DNA of 64,000 nt from Parapontixanthobacter sp963736595 (GTDB taxonomy: Bacteria; Pseudomonadota; Alphaproteobacteria; Sphingomonadales; Sphingomonadaceae): the NCBI GenBank assembly GCA_963736595.1, contig CAVTPG010000002.1:124001-188000 (forward strand). The letters run 5' to 3'. Numbering within the stretch: position 1 is the stretch's first letter; each line of letters starts with the position of its first letter. Below the pieces are notes generated by a model. The model was not told where the DNA came from. It ran no database searches and saw only the letters and a program-made list of their open reading frames with translations. Shown piece by piece: positions 17,356 to 25,458 of this stretch. The position numbers and the translations under genes were made by a program.

Positions 17356-18543
17356 ATGGCTCATTGGCGCGACTTTTCCTGGACCGGTTTTCTGTTGGCG
17401 CTGATCACTTGCGCCGTGCTGGCGATAACCGGCCTGGACCTTACGATAGTATTTAGTGTGCTGCTGGTGTGGATCGGAAGTTTGTGGCTGGCTATCGCTC
17501 GCCCGCCTCAGTCTCAATCCAGTACACCATCCCCGGGGTTCGATTTGCGCACCATGCGCGAGATGTTCGACCTTTCAGGTTCACCTTTACTCATGACGAA
17601 TAATGGCAAGATCGAGATCGCCAATGTCGAAGCGCGCCGCCTGCTTGGCGCGCATATTATCGGGCAGGATGCACGGGTCGCGTTCCGCAACCCCGAAGCC
17701 GTAGCGCTGTTGACCTCGGACACAGGCGGCACCGCAATGGTTCACGGTCTTGTGCGACGCCGCGACATCTGGCGCGTGGGCCGTCAAATTATCAACCAGC
17801 GGCTAGCGGTGATCGAATTGATCGACCGGACGGCGGAGACGGATATCAGCCGCGCACATTCTGATTTTGTGGCAAATGCCAGCCATGAATTGCGCACCCC
17901 GCTCGCTTCGATCATCGGTTATATCGAGACCATGAGTGAGGATAGCGCAGTGATGCCGCCGGAAACACGAACAAAGTTTCTTGGCACGATCCTGCGCGAA
18001 GCCAAACGTATGCAATCGCTAGTCAGCGATCTGATGTCGCTCTCCCGCGTCGAGGCCGAAAAACATGATTTGCCTGATACGCCCATCGCACTGAACCACA
18101 TCGTTGAGCAAGCTGCGCGTGATGCGGCGGGGCACAAGGATGTTGAGCGTTTGAAATTTTATTTCCAAGACAATTTCGCGATTGCGGGCGACGTGCAACA
18201 GATAGAGCAACTGGTACGCAATCTGGTGGAAAATGCACTCCGGTATGGCTCTGCCATCGAGCCGGTTACAGTCAAACTCGACGCCGCAGCATCGGGGCAA
18301 GCACGATTGACCGTCAGCGATCTGGGCGAAGGAATTGCGCCCGAACATCTGCCGCATCTCACACGGCGATTTTACCGCACCGATCCGGGCCGCAGTCTGG
18401 CATCCGGTGGCACAGGCCTCGGGCTGGCCATCGTCAAACACATCGTCGAGCGACACCGCGGACGGATGAATATCGAAAGCGAACCGGGAAAGGGCACGTC
18501 GGTTATCGTTCGCTTTCCGGCGATTGACGGTAATCCGAAATAG
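17356..18543 (+). CDS. phoR: Phosphate regulon sensor histidine kinase PhoR
   Basis: Membrane sensor kinase that phosphorylates PhoB when phosphate is scarce. In 395 residues there are two N-terminal membrane helices (about 10-28 and 30-48), a small PAS-like region (about 65-160), and a HisKA box with the phospho-accepting His177 in NASHELRTPLASIIGY. The C-terminal HATPase has VRNLVENALRYGS and the GGTGLGLAIVKHIVERH box. It is the first gene of the block phoR-pstSCAB-phoU-phoB, which supports the assignment over a generic kinase. A 239-bp gap to pstS holds a candidate PHO box. Confidence 0.92.
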   Translation: MAHWRDFSWTGFLLALITCAVLAITGLDLTIVFSVLLVWIGSLWLAIARPPQSQSSTPSPGFDLRTMREMFDLSGSPLLMTNNGKIEIANVEARRLLGAHIIGQDARVAFRNPEAVALLTSDTGGTAMVHGLVRRRDIWRVGRQIINQRLAVIELIDRTAETDISRAHSDFVANASHELRTPLASIIGYIETMSEDSAVMPPETRTKFLGTILREAKRMQSLVSDLMSLSRVEAEKHDLPDTPIALNHIVEQAARDAAGHKDVERLKFYFQDNFAIAGDVQQIEQLVRNLVENALRYGSAIEPVTVKLDAAASGQARLTVSDLGEGIAPEHLPHLTRRFYRTDPGRSLASGGTGLGLAIVKHIVERHRGRMNIESEPGKGTSVIVRFPAIDGNPK

Positions 18544-18707
18544 CGATGTTCGGCTGAATGCGGCGCAAGGCAATGATCGAGCGTCCGCATCATACATTCT
18601 TGTGGCAAATTTGGCCTCAGCCATCGCCTTTTGCGAAGCTGACGATTACGGGACTTAAGGACAGGCAGAAAGTTTACGCAAGGGTTGGCATCACGCTGAC
18701 AGGGTAA

Positions 18708-18725
18708 ATGTCTCCAACTTGTCAT
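18708..18725 (+). promoter_or_regulatory. Candidate PHO box upstream of pstS
   Basis: Two 7-bp half-sites, ATGTCTC and TTGTCAT, are spaced by 4 bp (CAAC), the 11-bp period of PhoB sites. They match the CTGTCAT consensus at 4 and 6 of 7 positions. The site is 57 bp before the pstS start. It is plausible because the operon is the phosphate regulon itself, but the match is imperfect. Confidence 0.4.
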
Positions 18726-18782
18726 ATTTTCTCGCTCTAGGGCGTCTTGCACCAAGACAGGCAGATACAGGGGTCTTTGACC

Positions 18783-19829
18783 ATGAAAACCAAGTTTACA
18801 GCGACCGTCGTCGCACTGGCCGCAATGACGCTGGCATCATGTGGAGGGTCCGGCGGGTCCAGCGACTCGCGCGATCAGGTTCGCGTTGTCGGTTCTTCGA
18901 CCGTGTTTCCATTTGCCAAAAAAGTCGCCGAGCAACTAACGCTGGATAATCCCGGTGTCGGATCGCCGATTGTCGAATCTACGGGTACAGGCGCAGGCTT
19001 CAATCTGTTCTGCAAAGGTGTAGGTGCCGACACGCCGGACATAACCATGGCTTCGCGCCGCATAAAATCTTCCGAATTTGCAGATTGTCAGGCAAATGGC
19101 GTGGCGGACGTTGTCGAAGTTCAGGTTGGTCTCGACGGGATCGCCTTCGCCTCCGCGACCGACGGGATCGCCATGAATTTGACGCCGGAAATCGTTTATA
19201 AGGCGCTGGCCGCCAATCCCTATGGCAAAGAACAAACAGCGGAAAAATGGTCGGATATCGACCCTTCGCTGCCTGACCAGCGCATTCTGGTTTATGGTCC
19301 ACCGCCGACATCGGGCACACGCGATGCGCTAAAAGAGCTGGTCCTCGAAGTTGGCTGCGATGTCGATCCAGCCATGCAGGAATTGGCTGATACGGACGAG
19401 GACAAGCACGCCGAAATATGTACCGAGGTTCGCAATGACGGTGCCTTCGTGCAGCAAGGCGAGCAGGATAATCTGATTGTTCAAAAAATCGAAACCAACC
19501 CGCAAGCCGTCGGGGTGTTCGGTTTCTCCTATCTGGAGGAAAATGCCGACAAGGTAAAAGGCTTGTTGGTCAATGGTGTCGAGCCAACTTACGAAAATAT
19601 CGCATCGTTCGAATATTTAGGGGCGCGACCTTTGTATCTTTATGTGAAGAAGGCCCATGTCGGCAATATCCCTGGACTGCGCGAGTTTCTCGACCAATGG
19701 ACCAAAAGCTGGGATGCCGACGGACCGCTCGCAGCGATCGGCCTTGTATCGACGCCTGACGATGTCAAAGCAGCGCAATTGCAACGCGTGAGCGATCTTG
19801 AGCCGCTGACCAGTGAAGAGATCGGCTGA
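18783..19829 (+). CDS. pstS: Phosphate ABC transporter substrate-binding lipoprotein PstS
   Basis: Captures inorganic phosphate in the periplasm for the Pst importer. The 348-residue product from ATG 18783 begins with a signal peptide ending in the lipobox LASC, so the mature protein is a lipid-anchored Cys19-type lipoprotein. The core carries VRVVGSSTVFPFAKKVAEQL and STGTGAGFNLFCKGVGADTPDI, then YGPPPTSGTRDALKELVLE, all phosphate-contact regions of this family. It heads the transporter genes pstSCAB, with 13 bp to pstC, and is probably induced by PhoB under phosphate starvation. Confidence 0.95.
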   Translation: MKTKFTATVVALAAMTLASCGGSGGSSDSRDQVRVVGSSTVFPFAKKVAEQLTLDNPGVGSPIVESTGTGAGFNLFCKGVGADTPDITMASRRIKSSEFADCQANGVADVVEVQVGLDGIAFASATDGIAMNLTPEIVYKALAANPYGKEQTAEKWSDIDPSLPDQRILVYGPPPTSGTRDALKELVLEVGCDVDPAMQELADTDEDKHAEICTEVRNDGAFVQQGEQDNLIVQKIETNPQAVGVFGFSYLEENADKVKGLLVNGVEPTYENIASFEYLGARPLYLYVKKAHVGNIPGLREFLDQWTKSWDADGPLAAIGLVSTPDDVKAAQLQRVSDLEPLTSEEIG

Positions 19830-19842
19830 CGCGGCTTAGCCG

Positions 19843-21228
19843 ATGTCTATCACTGTCCTACTTTTGCTCGCGATCGGCCTGGGTCTGGTCGGCTGGCTGG
19901 CAGCGCGCGCACGCGCCTGGAGCTTTCAGGCGGATATGGGAAGTGTGCGCCTCGCCTCGCGGCCGCAATATCACGCTTGGTTCGTCGCATTGTGGATCGT
20001 CATTCCTATTATTATCTTTATCGCACTGTGGAGCATTCTGGCGCCGGAACTGGTCACGCAATCGGTTTTGGCCAGTCCCGCAGGTCAGGCTCTCCCCTCT
20101 TTCGATCTTGAGCGCAACACCCTGCTGAAAGAGGCGCGGGCTGTAGCGACAGGTTCGGCGATGGGTGTGTTTAATGAAGCCGCACAGCCTTTGGTGGAGC
20201 CTTATCGCGAAGCGCTGTCACGCTATAATTTGATCGGCATACTGACCACGATCGTCATTGCTTTTCTCGCCGGAATGCAGGCTTTCCTTCGCTTAAAACC
20301 TGACTTTTCCGCACGCACGCGTGTCGAGCGCGTGATCATGTCGCTGCTGCTTATTGCATCGCTGGTCGCAATCCTGACCACGCTGGGCATCGTAGCGAGC
20401 CTGGTCTTCGAAACATTCCGGTTCTTCGAAAAAGTCGGCCCGTTAGATTTTCTGTTCGGGACCGAATGGGGCCCGGACCCCATCGCCAACGCCGATAATC
20501 CCGATCCATCGAAATACGGAGCGATCCCGCTCTTTTGGGGTACGATCTATATCGGTGCGATTATCGCCATGATTGTCGCCATCCCTTTAGGTTTGATGAG
20601 CGCTATCTATCTGACGCAATATGCCAGTCCCAAATGGCGCAGCTGGCTTAAGCCGACTTTGGAAATTCTCGCAGGCGTTCCGACCGTGGTTTACGGATAT
20701 TTCGCAGCTCTGACCGTTGCTCCATTCATTCGCGACATTGCCATATCGCTCGGGGTTGAAAATGCATCGAGCGAAAGCGCACTGGCCGCGGGTCTGGTCA
20801 TGGGAGTAATGATCATTCCCTTCGTCTCATCGATGGCCGACGATTCAATTGCCGCCGTGCCGCAAGCCATGCGCGATGGAAGTTTGGCAATGGGCGCAAC
20901 GACTTCGGAAACTATCCAACGCGTTTTAATACCGGCTGCCCTGCCCGGCATCGTTGCGGGGATCATGCTGGCGATCAGCCGCGCGATTGGCGAAACTATG
21001 ATCGTGGTTATGGCCGCAGGAGCAGCCGCCAATCTGACAGCTAACCCTTTGGAAACTATGACGACAGTTACCTATCAAATCGTGGCGCTTTTAACCGGAG
21101 AGGGCAGTTTCGATCATCCGGCTACTCTTGCCGCCTTTGCTTTGGGCTTTGTATTGTTTTTGGTGACTTTGGGTCTCAATTTCATCGCCCTGCGGGTGGT
21201 GAAGCGTTTTCGTGAGGCGTACGAATAG
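19843..21228 (+). CDS. pstC: Phosphate ABC transporter permease PstC
   Basis: Inner-membrane channel subunit of the Pst phosphate importer. The 461-residue protein is longer than classical PstC (about 320). The extra N-terminal part of about 150 residues has membrane helices (about 1-20 and 45-65), a periplasmic segment and another helix. The permease core from about residue 155 contains FLFGTEWGPD, IPLFWGTIYIGAIIAM, and the EAA-type loop AMRDGSLAMGATTSETIQRVLIPAALPGI that contacts PstB. It is followed by pstA 2 bp later. Confidence 0.94.
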   Translation: MSITVLLLLAIGLGLVGWLAARARAWSFQADMGSVRLASRPQYHAWFVALWIVIPIIIFIALWSILAPELVTQSVLASPAGQALPSFDLERNTLLKEARAVATGSAMGVFNEAAQPLVEPYREALSRYNLIGILTTIVIAFLAGMQAFLRLKPDFSARTRVERVIMSLLLIASLVAILTTLGIVASLVFETFRFFEKVGPLDFLFGTEWGPDPIANADNPDPSKYGAIPLFWGTIYIGAIIAMIVAIPLGLMSAIYLTQYASPKWRSWLKPTLEILAGVPTVVYGYFAALTVAPFIRDIAISLGVENASSESALAAGLVMGVMIIPFVSSMADDSIAAVPQAMRDGSLAMGATTSETIQRVLIPAALPGIVAGIMLAISRAIGETMIVVMAAGAAANLTANPLETMTTVTYQIVALLTGEGSFDHPATLAAFALGFVLFLVTLGLNFIALRVVKRFREAYE

Positions 21229-21230
21229 CC

Positions 21231-22481
21231 ATGGGCGAATTTGCCACCCCTACCCGCACCAAGGTTTTCGAAAAACGGCTTCGCAAGCGGTACAATGCCG
21301 AGCAGCGTTTCAAATTTTTCGGTTTGGCCGCAATCCTGTTTTCGGTGACCGTGTTAGCCATTCTGCTGATCTCCATGTCCACCAAAGCGGTCGGGGGCTT
21401 TCAGCGAACGGAGATCAATGTCCCCATCGATTTTGCGGCTTCGGGACTGGCCGGCGACTTGACCACATTAAGCGGCGATCGCGGCGCGTCCACTCTGGAG
21501 GCACAAGGATTGCCGCAAATCGTGGAGGCCGCGACCGAGCAAGCAATCGGACGCAGCACCGATGGCGTAATTAGCGATGCGGCATGGCGTACGGCTGCAC
21601 AGGCTATCGTTGACGATCCTTCTCTACTTCAACGGCAGGAAAATATCTGGCTTCCGGTGAGTGCCAAATTGGCGTCAGGCTATAATGGTGACGGCTCGCC
21701 TGAAATGCGTGCGCTTGCAACCAGCCTTGCCGAACAAGGGCATATCAAGAACCGGTTCGACACAGGCTTCTTCACGCGCTCCGACGCGACCAGCCCGCAG
21801 TTCGTGGGTATTTGGGGTGCGCTGAAAGGGTCGATGCTGACAATGGTCGTCACCTTACTGATGGCTTTTCCAATCGGCGTCCTTGCTGCACTTTATCTAG
21901 AAGAATATGCACCGCGCAATCGCTGGACCGATGTTATCGAAGTCTCGATCAACAATCTGGCAGCAGTGCCATCCATCATATTCGGGCTTCTCGGATTGGC
22001 GGTATTCCTTTGGATTTTTCCCAATATGCGATCCGCTCCTTTGATTGGAGGTATGACCTTGGCATTGATGACGATGCCGGTGATCGTCATCTCCGGACGC
22101 AATGCGATTAAGGCCGTGCCGCCATCAATTCGCGATGGCGCTCTGGCGCTCGGTGCATCGAAAATTCAAGTCGTGTTCCACCATGTCCTTCCGCTTGCTT
22201 TGCCCGGCATTCTGACCGGCACCATAATCGGAATGGCGCGCGCCCTGGGCGAAACGGCACCACTGCTAATGATCGGAATGCGCGCCTTTGTCGCCAGTCC
22301 ACCGAATGATTTCACGTCGCCAGCGACGGTCCTGCCAGTGCAGATTTTTCTATGGTCCGATGAAATCGATCGCGGCTTCGTCGAACGTACCAGCGCCGCT
22401 ATTATCGTGCTATTACTCTTCCTGCTCGTTATGAACGGGCTGGCGATTTACCTGCGAAACAAATTTGAGAAAAAGTGGTGA
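21231..22481 (+). CDS. pstA: Phosphate ABC transporter permease PstA
   Basis: Second membrane subunit of the Pst importer, 416 residues. The N-terminal region (about 1-185) holds one helix near 35-50 and a large soluble domain typical of the extended alphaproteobacterial PstA forms. The permease core has ALKGSMLTMVVTLLMAFPIGVLAALYLEEYAP and an EAA loop SIRDGALALGASKIQVVFHHVLPLALPGI. ATG 21231 follows pstC by 2 bp, and the TGA overlaps pstB by 7 bp, so these are coupled. Confidence 0.94.
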   Translation: MGEFATPTRTKVFEKRLRKRYNAEQRFKFFGLAAILFSVTVLAILLISMSTKAVGGFQRTEINVPIDFAASGLAGDLTTLSGDRGASTLEAQGLPQIVEAATEQAIGRSTDGVISDAAWRTAAQAIVDDPSLLQRQENIWLPVSAKLASGYNGDGSPEMRALATSLAEQGHIKNRFDTGFFTRSDATSPQFVGIWGALKGSMLTMVVTLLMAFPIGVLAALYLEEYAPRNRWTDVIEVSINNLAAVPSIIFGLLGLAVFLWIFPNMRSAPLIGGMTLALMTMPVIVISGRNAIKAVPPSIRDGALALGASKIQVVFHHVLPLALPGILTGTIIGMARALGETAPLLMIGMRAFVASPPNDFTSPATVLPVQIFLWSDEIDRGFVERTSAAIIVLLLFLLVMNGLAIYLRNKFEKKW

Positions 22482-23266
22482 CCAAGATCCATCCTGATAT
22501 GGGCATTCGCGATGCGAAAATGCAGGCGCGCAATGTTTCGGTCTTTTATGACGATAAAAAGGCCATCGACGACGTGTCGATCGATGTGCCGAACAAACTC
22601 GTAACGGCTTTCATTGGCCCGTCCGGCTGCGGCAAATCGACGTTTCTGCGCACACTTAACCGCATGAACGACACGATCCCTTCAGCGCGTGTAACCGGCG
22701 AGATCACGCTGGATGGCGACGATATTTATAGCTCCGGCATCGATGTTGTCCAATTGCGTGCGCGCGTTGGGATGGTGTTTCAAAAGCCCAATCCCTTCCC
22801 CAAGACTATCTACGAGAACGTCGCTTACGGTCCGCGTATTCACGGATTTGCGGAGAAAAAAGACGAGATCGATGACATCGTCGAACGGTCGTTAAAGCGC
22901 GCAGGTTTATGGGACGAAGTTAGCGATCGTCTGACGGATTCAGGAACAACCTTGTCCGGTGGTCAGCAACAGCGGCTTTGCATCGCCCGCGCCATTGCCG
23001 TCGATCCTGAAGTCATCCTGATGGATGAGCCGTGCTCCGCACTTGATCCCATTGCGACAGCAAAAATTGAAGAACTTATCAACGATCTTGCTGACAATTA
23101 CGCAATCGTGATCGTCACCCATTCAATGCAGCAAGCCGCGCGCGTATCGCAGCGCACAGCGTTTTTTCACCTTGGCCGAATGGTTGAATATGGTCCGACA
23201 TCGGAAATCTTCACCAATCCGCTGGAAGTGCGGACCAAGGACTACATCACCGGAAGGTACGGCTAA
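22475..23266 (+). CDS. pstB: Phosphate ABC transporter ATPase PstB
   Basis: Powers phosphate uptake. The 263-residue ATPase has Walker A GPSGCGKST, a Q-loop in VGMVFQKPNPFPKTIYENVAYG, the ABC signature LSGGQQQRL, Walker B VILMDEPCSALDPI, and the H-loop His in VIVTHSMQQA, all standard for PstB. Tandem GTG codons at 22475 and 22478 or ATG 22499 are possible starts, with GTG favoured by overlap with the pstA stop. It shares an ATG overlap with phoU (TAATG). Confidence 0.96.
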   Translation: MVTKIHPDMGIRDAKMQARNVSVFYDDKKAIDDVSIDVPNKLVTAFIGPSGCGKSTFLRTLNRMNDTIPSARVTGEITLDGDDIYSSGIDVVQLRARVGMVFQKPNPFPKTIYENVAYGPRIHGFAEKKDEIDDIVERSLKRAGLWDEVSDRLTDSGTTLSGGQQQRLCIARAIAVDPEVILMDEPCSALDPIATAKIEELINDLADNYAIVIVTHSMQQAARVSQRTAFFHLGRMVEYGPTSEIFTNPLEVRTKDYITGRYG

Positions 23267-23934
23267 TGGTCGAACATACAGTCAAGGCGTTCGACGAGGA
23301 CATCACCCGTTTGCGCGGCTTGATCGCCGAAATGGGCGGATTGGCAGAAGTGTCGATCCAGGAATGTATTGAGGCAATTATTCGCGGCGATGAAGAGCTT
23401 GGCCGTAAGGTGGTGGCTCGCGACAAAAAGATCGATATGCTCGAAGCCGAAGTCGATACATTGGCGGTTCGGGTTATCGCTCTGCGCGCACCGATGGCGG
23501 ATGATTTGCGCGAAGTGATCGCTGCTCTAAAAATTGCCGGTGTGGTCGAGCGAATTGGCGATTATGCAAAAAATATTGCCAAGCGGGTGGACCGGATCGA
23601 AGGGCGCGGGCGGTTCGAGCCTTTGACGCTGATACCCGCAATGGCCGATGTTGCTGCGGAAATGGTCCACGACGTGTTGACCGCTTATGCCGCGCGCGAT
23701 CCGGAACTGGCGCTCGACGTGATCCACGCCGATGACAAGGTGGATGCATTTTATGACAGCATTTTCCGCAATCTCGTAAGCCATATGGTCGAGAACCCGG
23801 CTACCATTTCAAGTGCAGCGCAATTGCTGTTTGTCGCGCGCAATATCGAACGCATTGGCGATCACGCAACGAACGTCGCCGAGATGGTGCATTTTGCCGC
23901 AACCGGAACTTACCCCCTGGACGATGATCTATAA
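23266..23934 (+). CDS. phoU: Phosphate transport system regulator PhoU
   Basis: Negative regulator that links PstB activity to PhoR, keeping the Pho regulon off in high phosphate. In 222 residues there are two PhoU helical domains with the metal-binding pattern E(D)xxxD: VSIQECIEAIIRGDEELGRKVVARDKKID in the first, VVERIGDYAKNIAKRV between, and IERIGDHATNVAEMV in the second. The start overlaps the pstB stop codon. Confidence 0.95.
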   Translation: MVEHTVKAFDEDITRLRGLIAEMGGLAEVSIQECIEAIIRGDEELGRKVVARDKKIDMLEAEVDTLAVRVIALRAPMADDLREVIAALKIAGVVERIGDYAKNIAKRVDRIEGRGRFEPLTLIPAMADVAAEMVHDVLTAYAARDPELALDVIHADDKVDAFYDSIFRNLVSHMVENPATISSAAQLLFVARNIERIGDHATNVAEMVHFAATGTYPLDDDL

Positions 23935-23988
23935 CGCCGATCAAAATTTTGAGGCAATGATGCAGCTAGCGCCACGAGTTTGCCGGCT

Positions 23989-24678
23989 GTGAGCGGCGCT
24001 AAACTCATCCTTGTGGAAGACGATCCGGCACTGTCGGAATTGCTGGAATATCGCTTCGCTAACGAAGGTTATGACGTTCGCACGACGGGCAATGGTGACG
24101 AGGCCATCGTAATGGCGGCAGAAGATACGCCCGACCTTGTTATACTCGACTGGATGATCGAAGGCACCAGCGGCATCGAAGTTTGCCGCCGTTTGCGCCG
24201 CGACAAGGCGACCTCGCACGTACCGATCATCATGCTGACCGCGCGAGAAAATGAAGACGATCGCATTCGCGGCCTGGAAACGGGCGCGGATGATTATGTG
24301 ACCAAGCCGTTCAGCCCGCGCGAGCTATTGGCGCGTGTCGCCGCCGTTATGCGACGCATCAGACCAGCTTTGGCCGGTGAGATTATTGAAGTGGGCGATC
24401 TGTGGCTCGATGCTGTCGCTCATAAAGTGCAGCGTAGTGGCCGCACATTGCAGCTTGGCCCGACCGAATACCGCCTGCTGAAGTTTTTCATGGAAAGTCC
24501 CGGACGAGTCTTCAGCCGCGGCCAATTGCTCGACGGTGTCTGGGGAACGCAAAGCGATATCGAGCTTCGCACTGTGGACGTCCATATCAGACGTCTGCGT
24601 AAAGCGATCCAGGTCGACACGGCAAATGACCCCATTCGCACGGTTCGCTCAGCCGGGTATGCGCTAGAACCTGTATAG
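23989..24678 (+). CDS. phoB: Phosphate regulon response regulator PhoB
   Basis: OmpR-family DNA-binding regulator that activates phosphate-starvation genes through PHO boxes. From GTG 23989 it has 229 residues, the same length as E. coli PhoB, and Asp54 (VILDWM) aligns with the E. coli phosphorylation site. The receiver domain (LILVEDDPALSELL through VTKPFSPREL) is followed by a winged helix domain with LGPTEYRLLKFFMESPGRVFSR and RTVDVHIRRLRKAI. A TTG at 23980 is an alternative start. It ends the phoR-pstSCAB-phoU operon. Confidence 0.94.
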   Translation: MSGAKLILVEDDPALSELLEYRFANEGYDVRTTGNGDEAIVMAAEDTPDLVILDWMIEGTSGIEVCRRLRRDKATSHVPIIMLTARENEDDRIRGLETGADDYVTKPFSPRELLARVAAVMRRIRPALAGEIIEVGDLWLDAVAHKVQRSGRTLQLGPTEYRLLKFFMESPGRVFSRGQLLDGVWGTQSDIELRTVDVHIRRLRKAIQVDTANDPIRTVRSAGYALEPV

Positions 24679-24685
24679 GCTGAGT

Positions 24686-25433
24686 TTAGCGACACATACC
24701 GGAATAGCGCGGCGACTGATCGAAGTGAAAATGGTCTGCATGGGCTGCGTTGTAATCTGGCGACAGGGTTGTCGAGAAAAATTGGCAGGCCCCATCTCGC
24801 ACCGATTTTAGAAATTGTTGCTCGCTTTCGCTACCGTCCCACGAAGTCAGGACGCTGATCCGCCGTCCGCTTGTCGTTTCGAAGGCGGCAATGTCGATTG
24901 CGTTACCTGTTGCGTGCTCGCTCCAATTTCCATCAGCGGTATTGTTCACGCGTCGACAACTATACGTGCCAAGGTGATGGATGGTGGCAATTTCTTCACC
25001 GAACGCCGCGCGCGCTTCAGGCTGCACTATATGTTCGACCCACAGATACATTGCCGCCATCACCGCGCAGGTAGCTACTGGCTCGGCAGGCGCGAGGTTG
25101 AGGTCGGGCAGGATCGTTTGGTCGATTACGGAAGCAGCTTGACTGAATTCGATCATTCGACATTGCAATCCGGTCAGATGGTAATGTGCGCACTGCTATC
25201 CTGCTGCGGGTCAAAGCGGCATGGCACAAAGCAGGATCGCCTTTCAATCGCTGCAGTTTTATTGGTGTTGCCAAACCGATCGGATCGTTAAGATTAAGCG
25301 GAGCCAGAGGATTGTGCTGCGGATGCTGCGTGATCCAAACCGCGCCAGCAATCATTAAACCAGCTATCGCGAGCAAGCGGATCAGCCGCAAATCACCGGT
25401 GAATTTTCCGATATTGCGCGAGATCATCGGCAC
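24686..25433 (-). pseudogene. Extensin-like family protein, split by a +1 frameshift
   Basis: The gene encodes an extensin-like domain protein found in many proteobacteria, with unknown function. The N-terminal half (ATG 25433) has a membrane helix (about residues 17-36) and HPQHNPLAPLNLNDPIG; the C-terminal half (24686-25168) has the family core YLWVEHIVQPEARAAFG, HLGTYSCRRVN, SEHATGNAIDIA and DGACQFFSTTLSPDYNAAHADHFHFD. One surplus base near 25166-25176, possibly a doubled C, separates the frames. Dropping one gives SDGLQCRM, which restores the conserved Cys. The total is 748 bp, equal to 249 codons plus one. It follows the udgX gene by 25 bp. Confidence 0.75.
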
Positions 25434-25458
25434 ATCCTACGTACATAGCCAGCGCAAC

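Noticed and set aside
18543..18707. Additional PHO boxes or a small RNA between phoR and pstS
   Set aside because: Only poor half-sites were found apart from 18708-18725; no ORF or stem of note.
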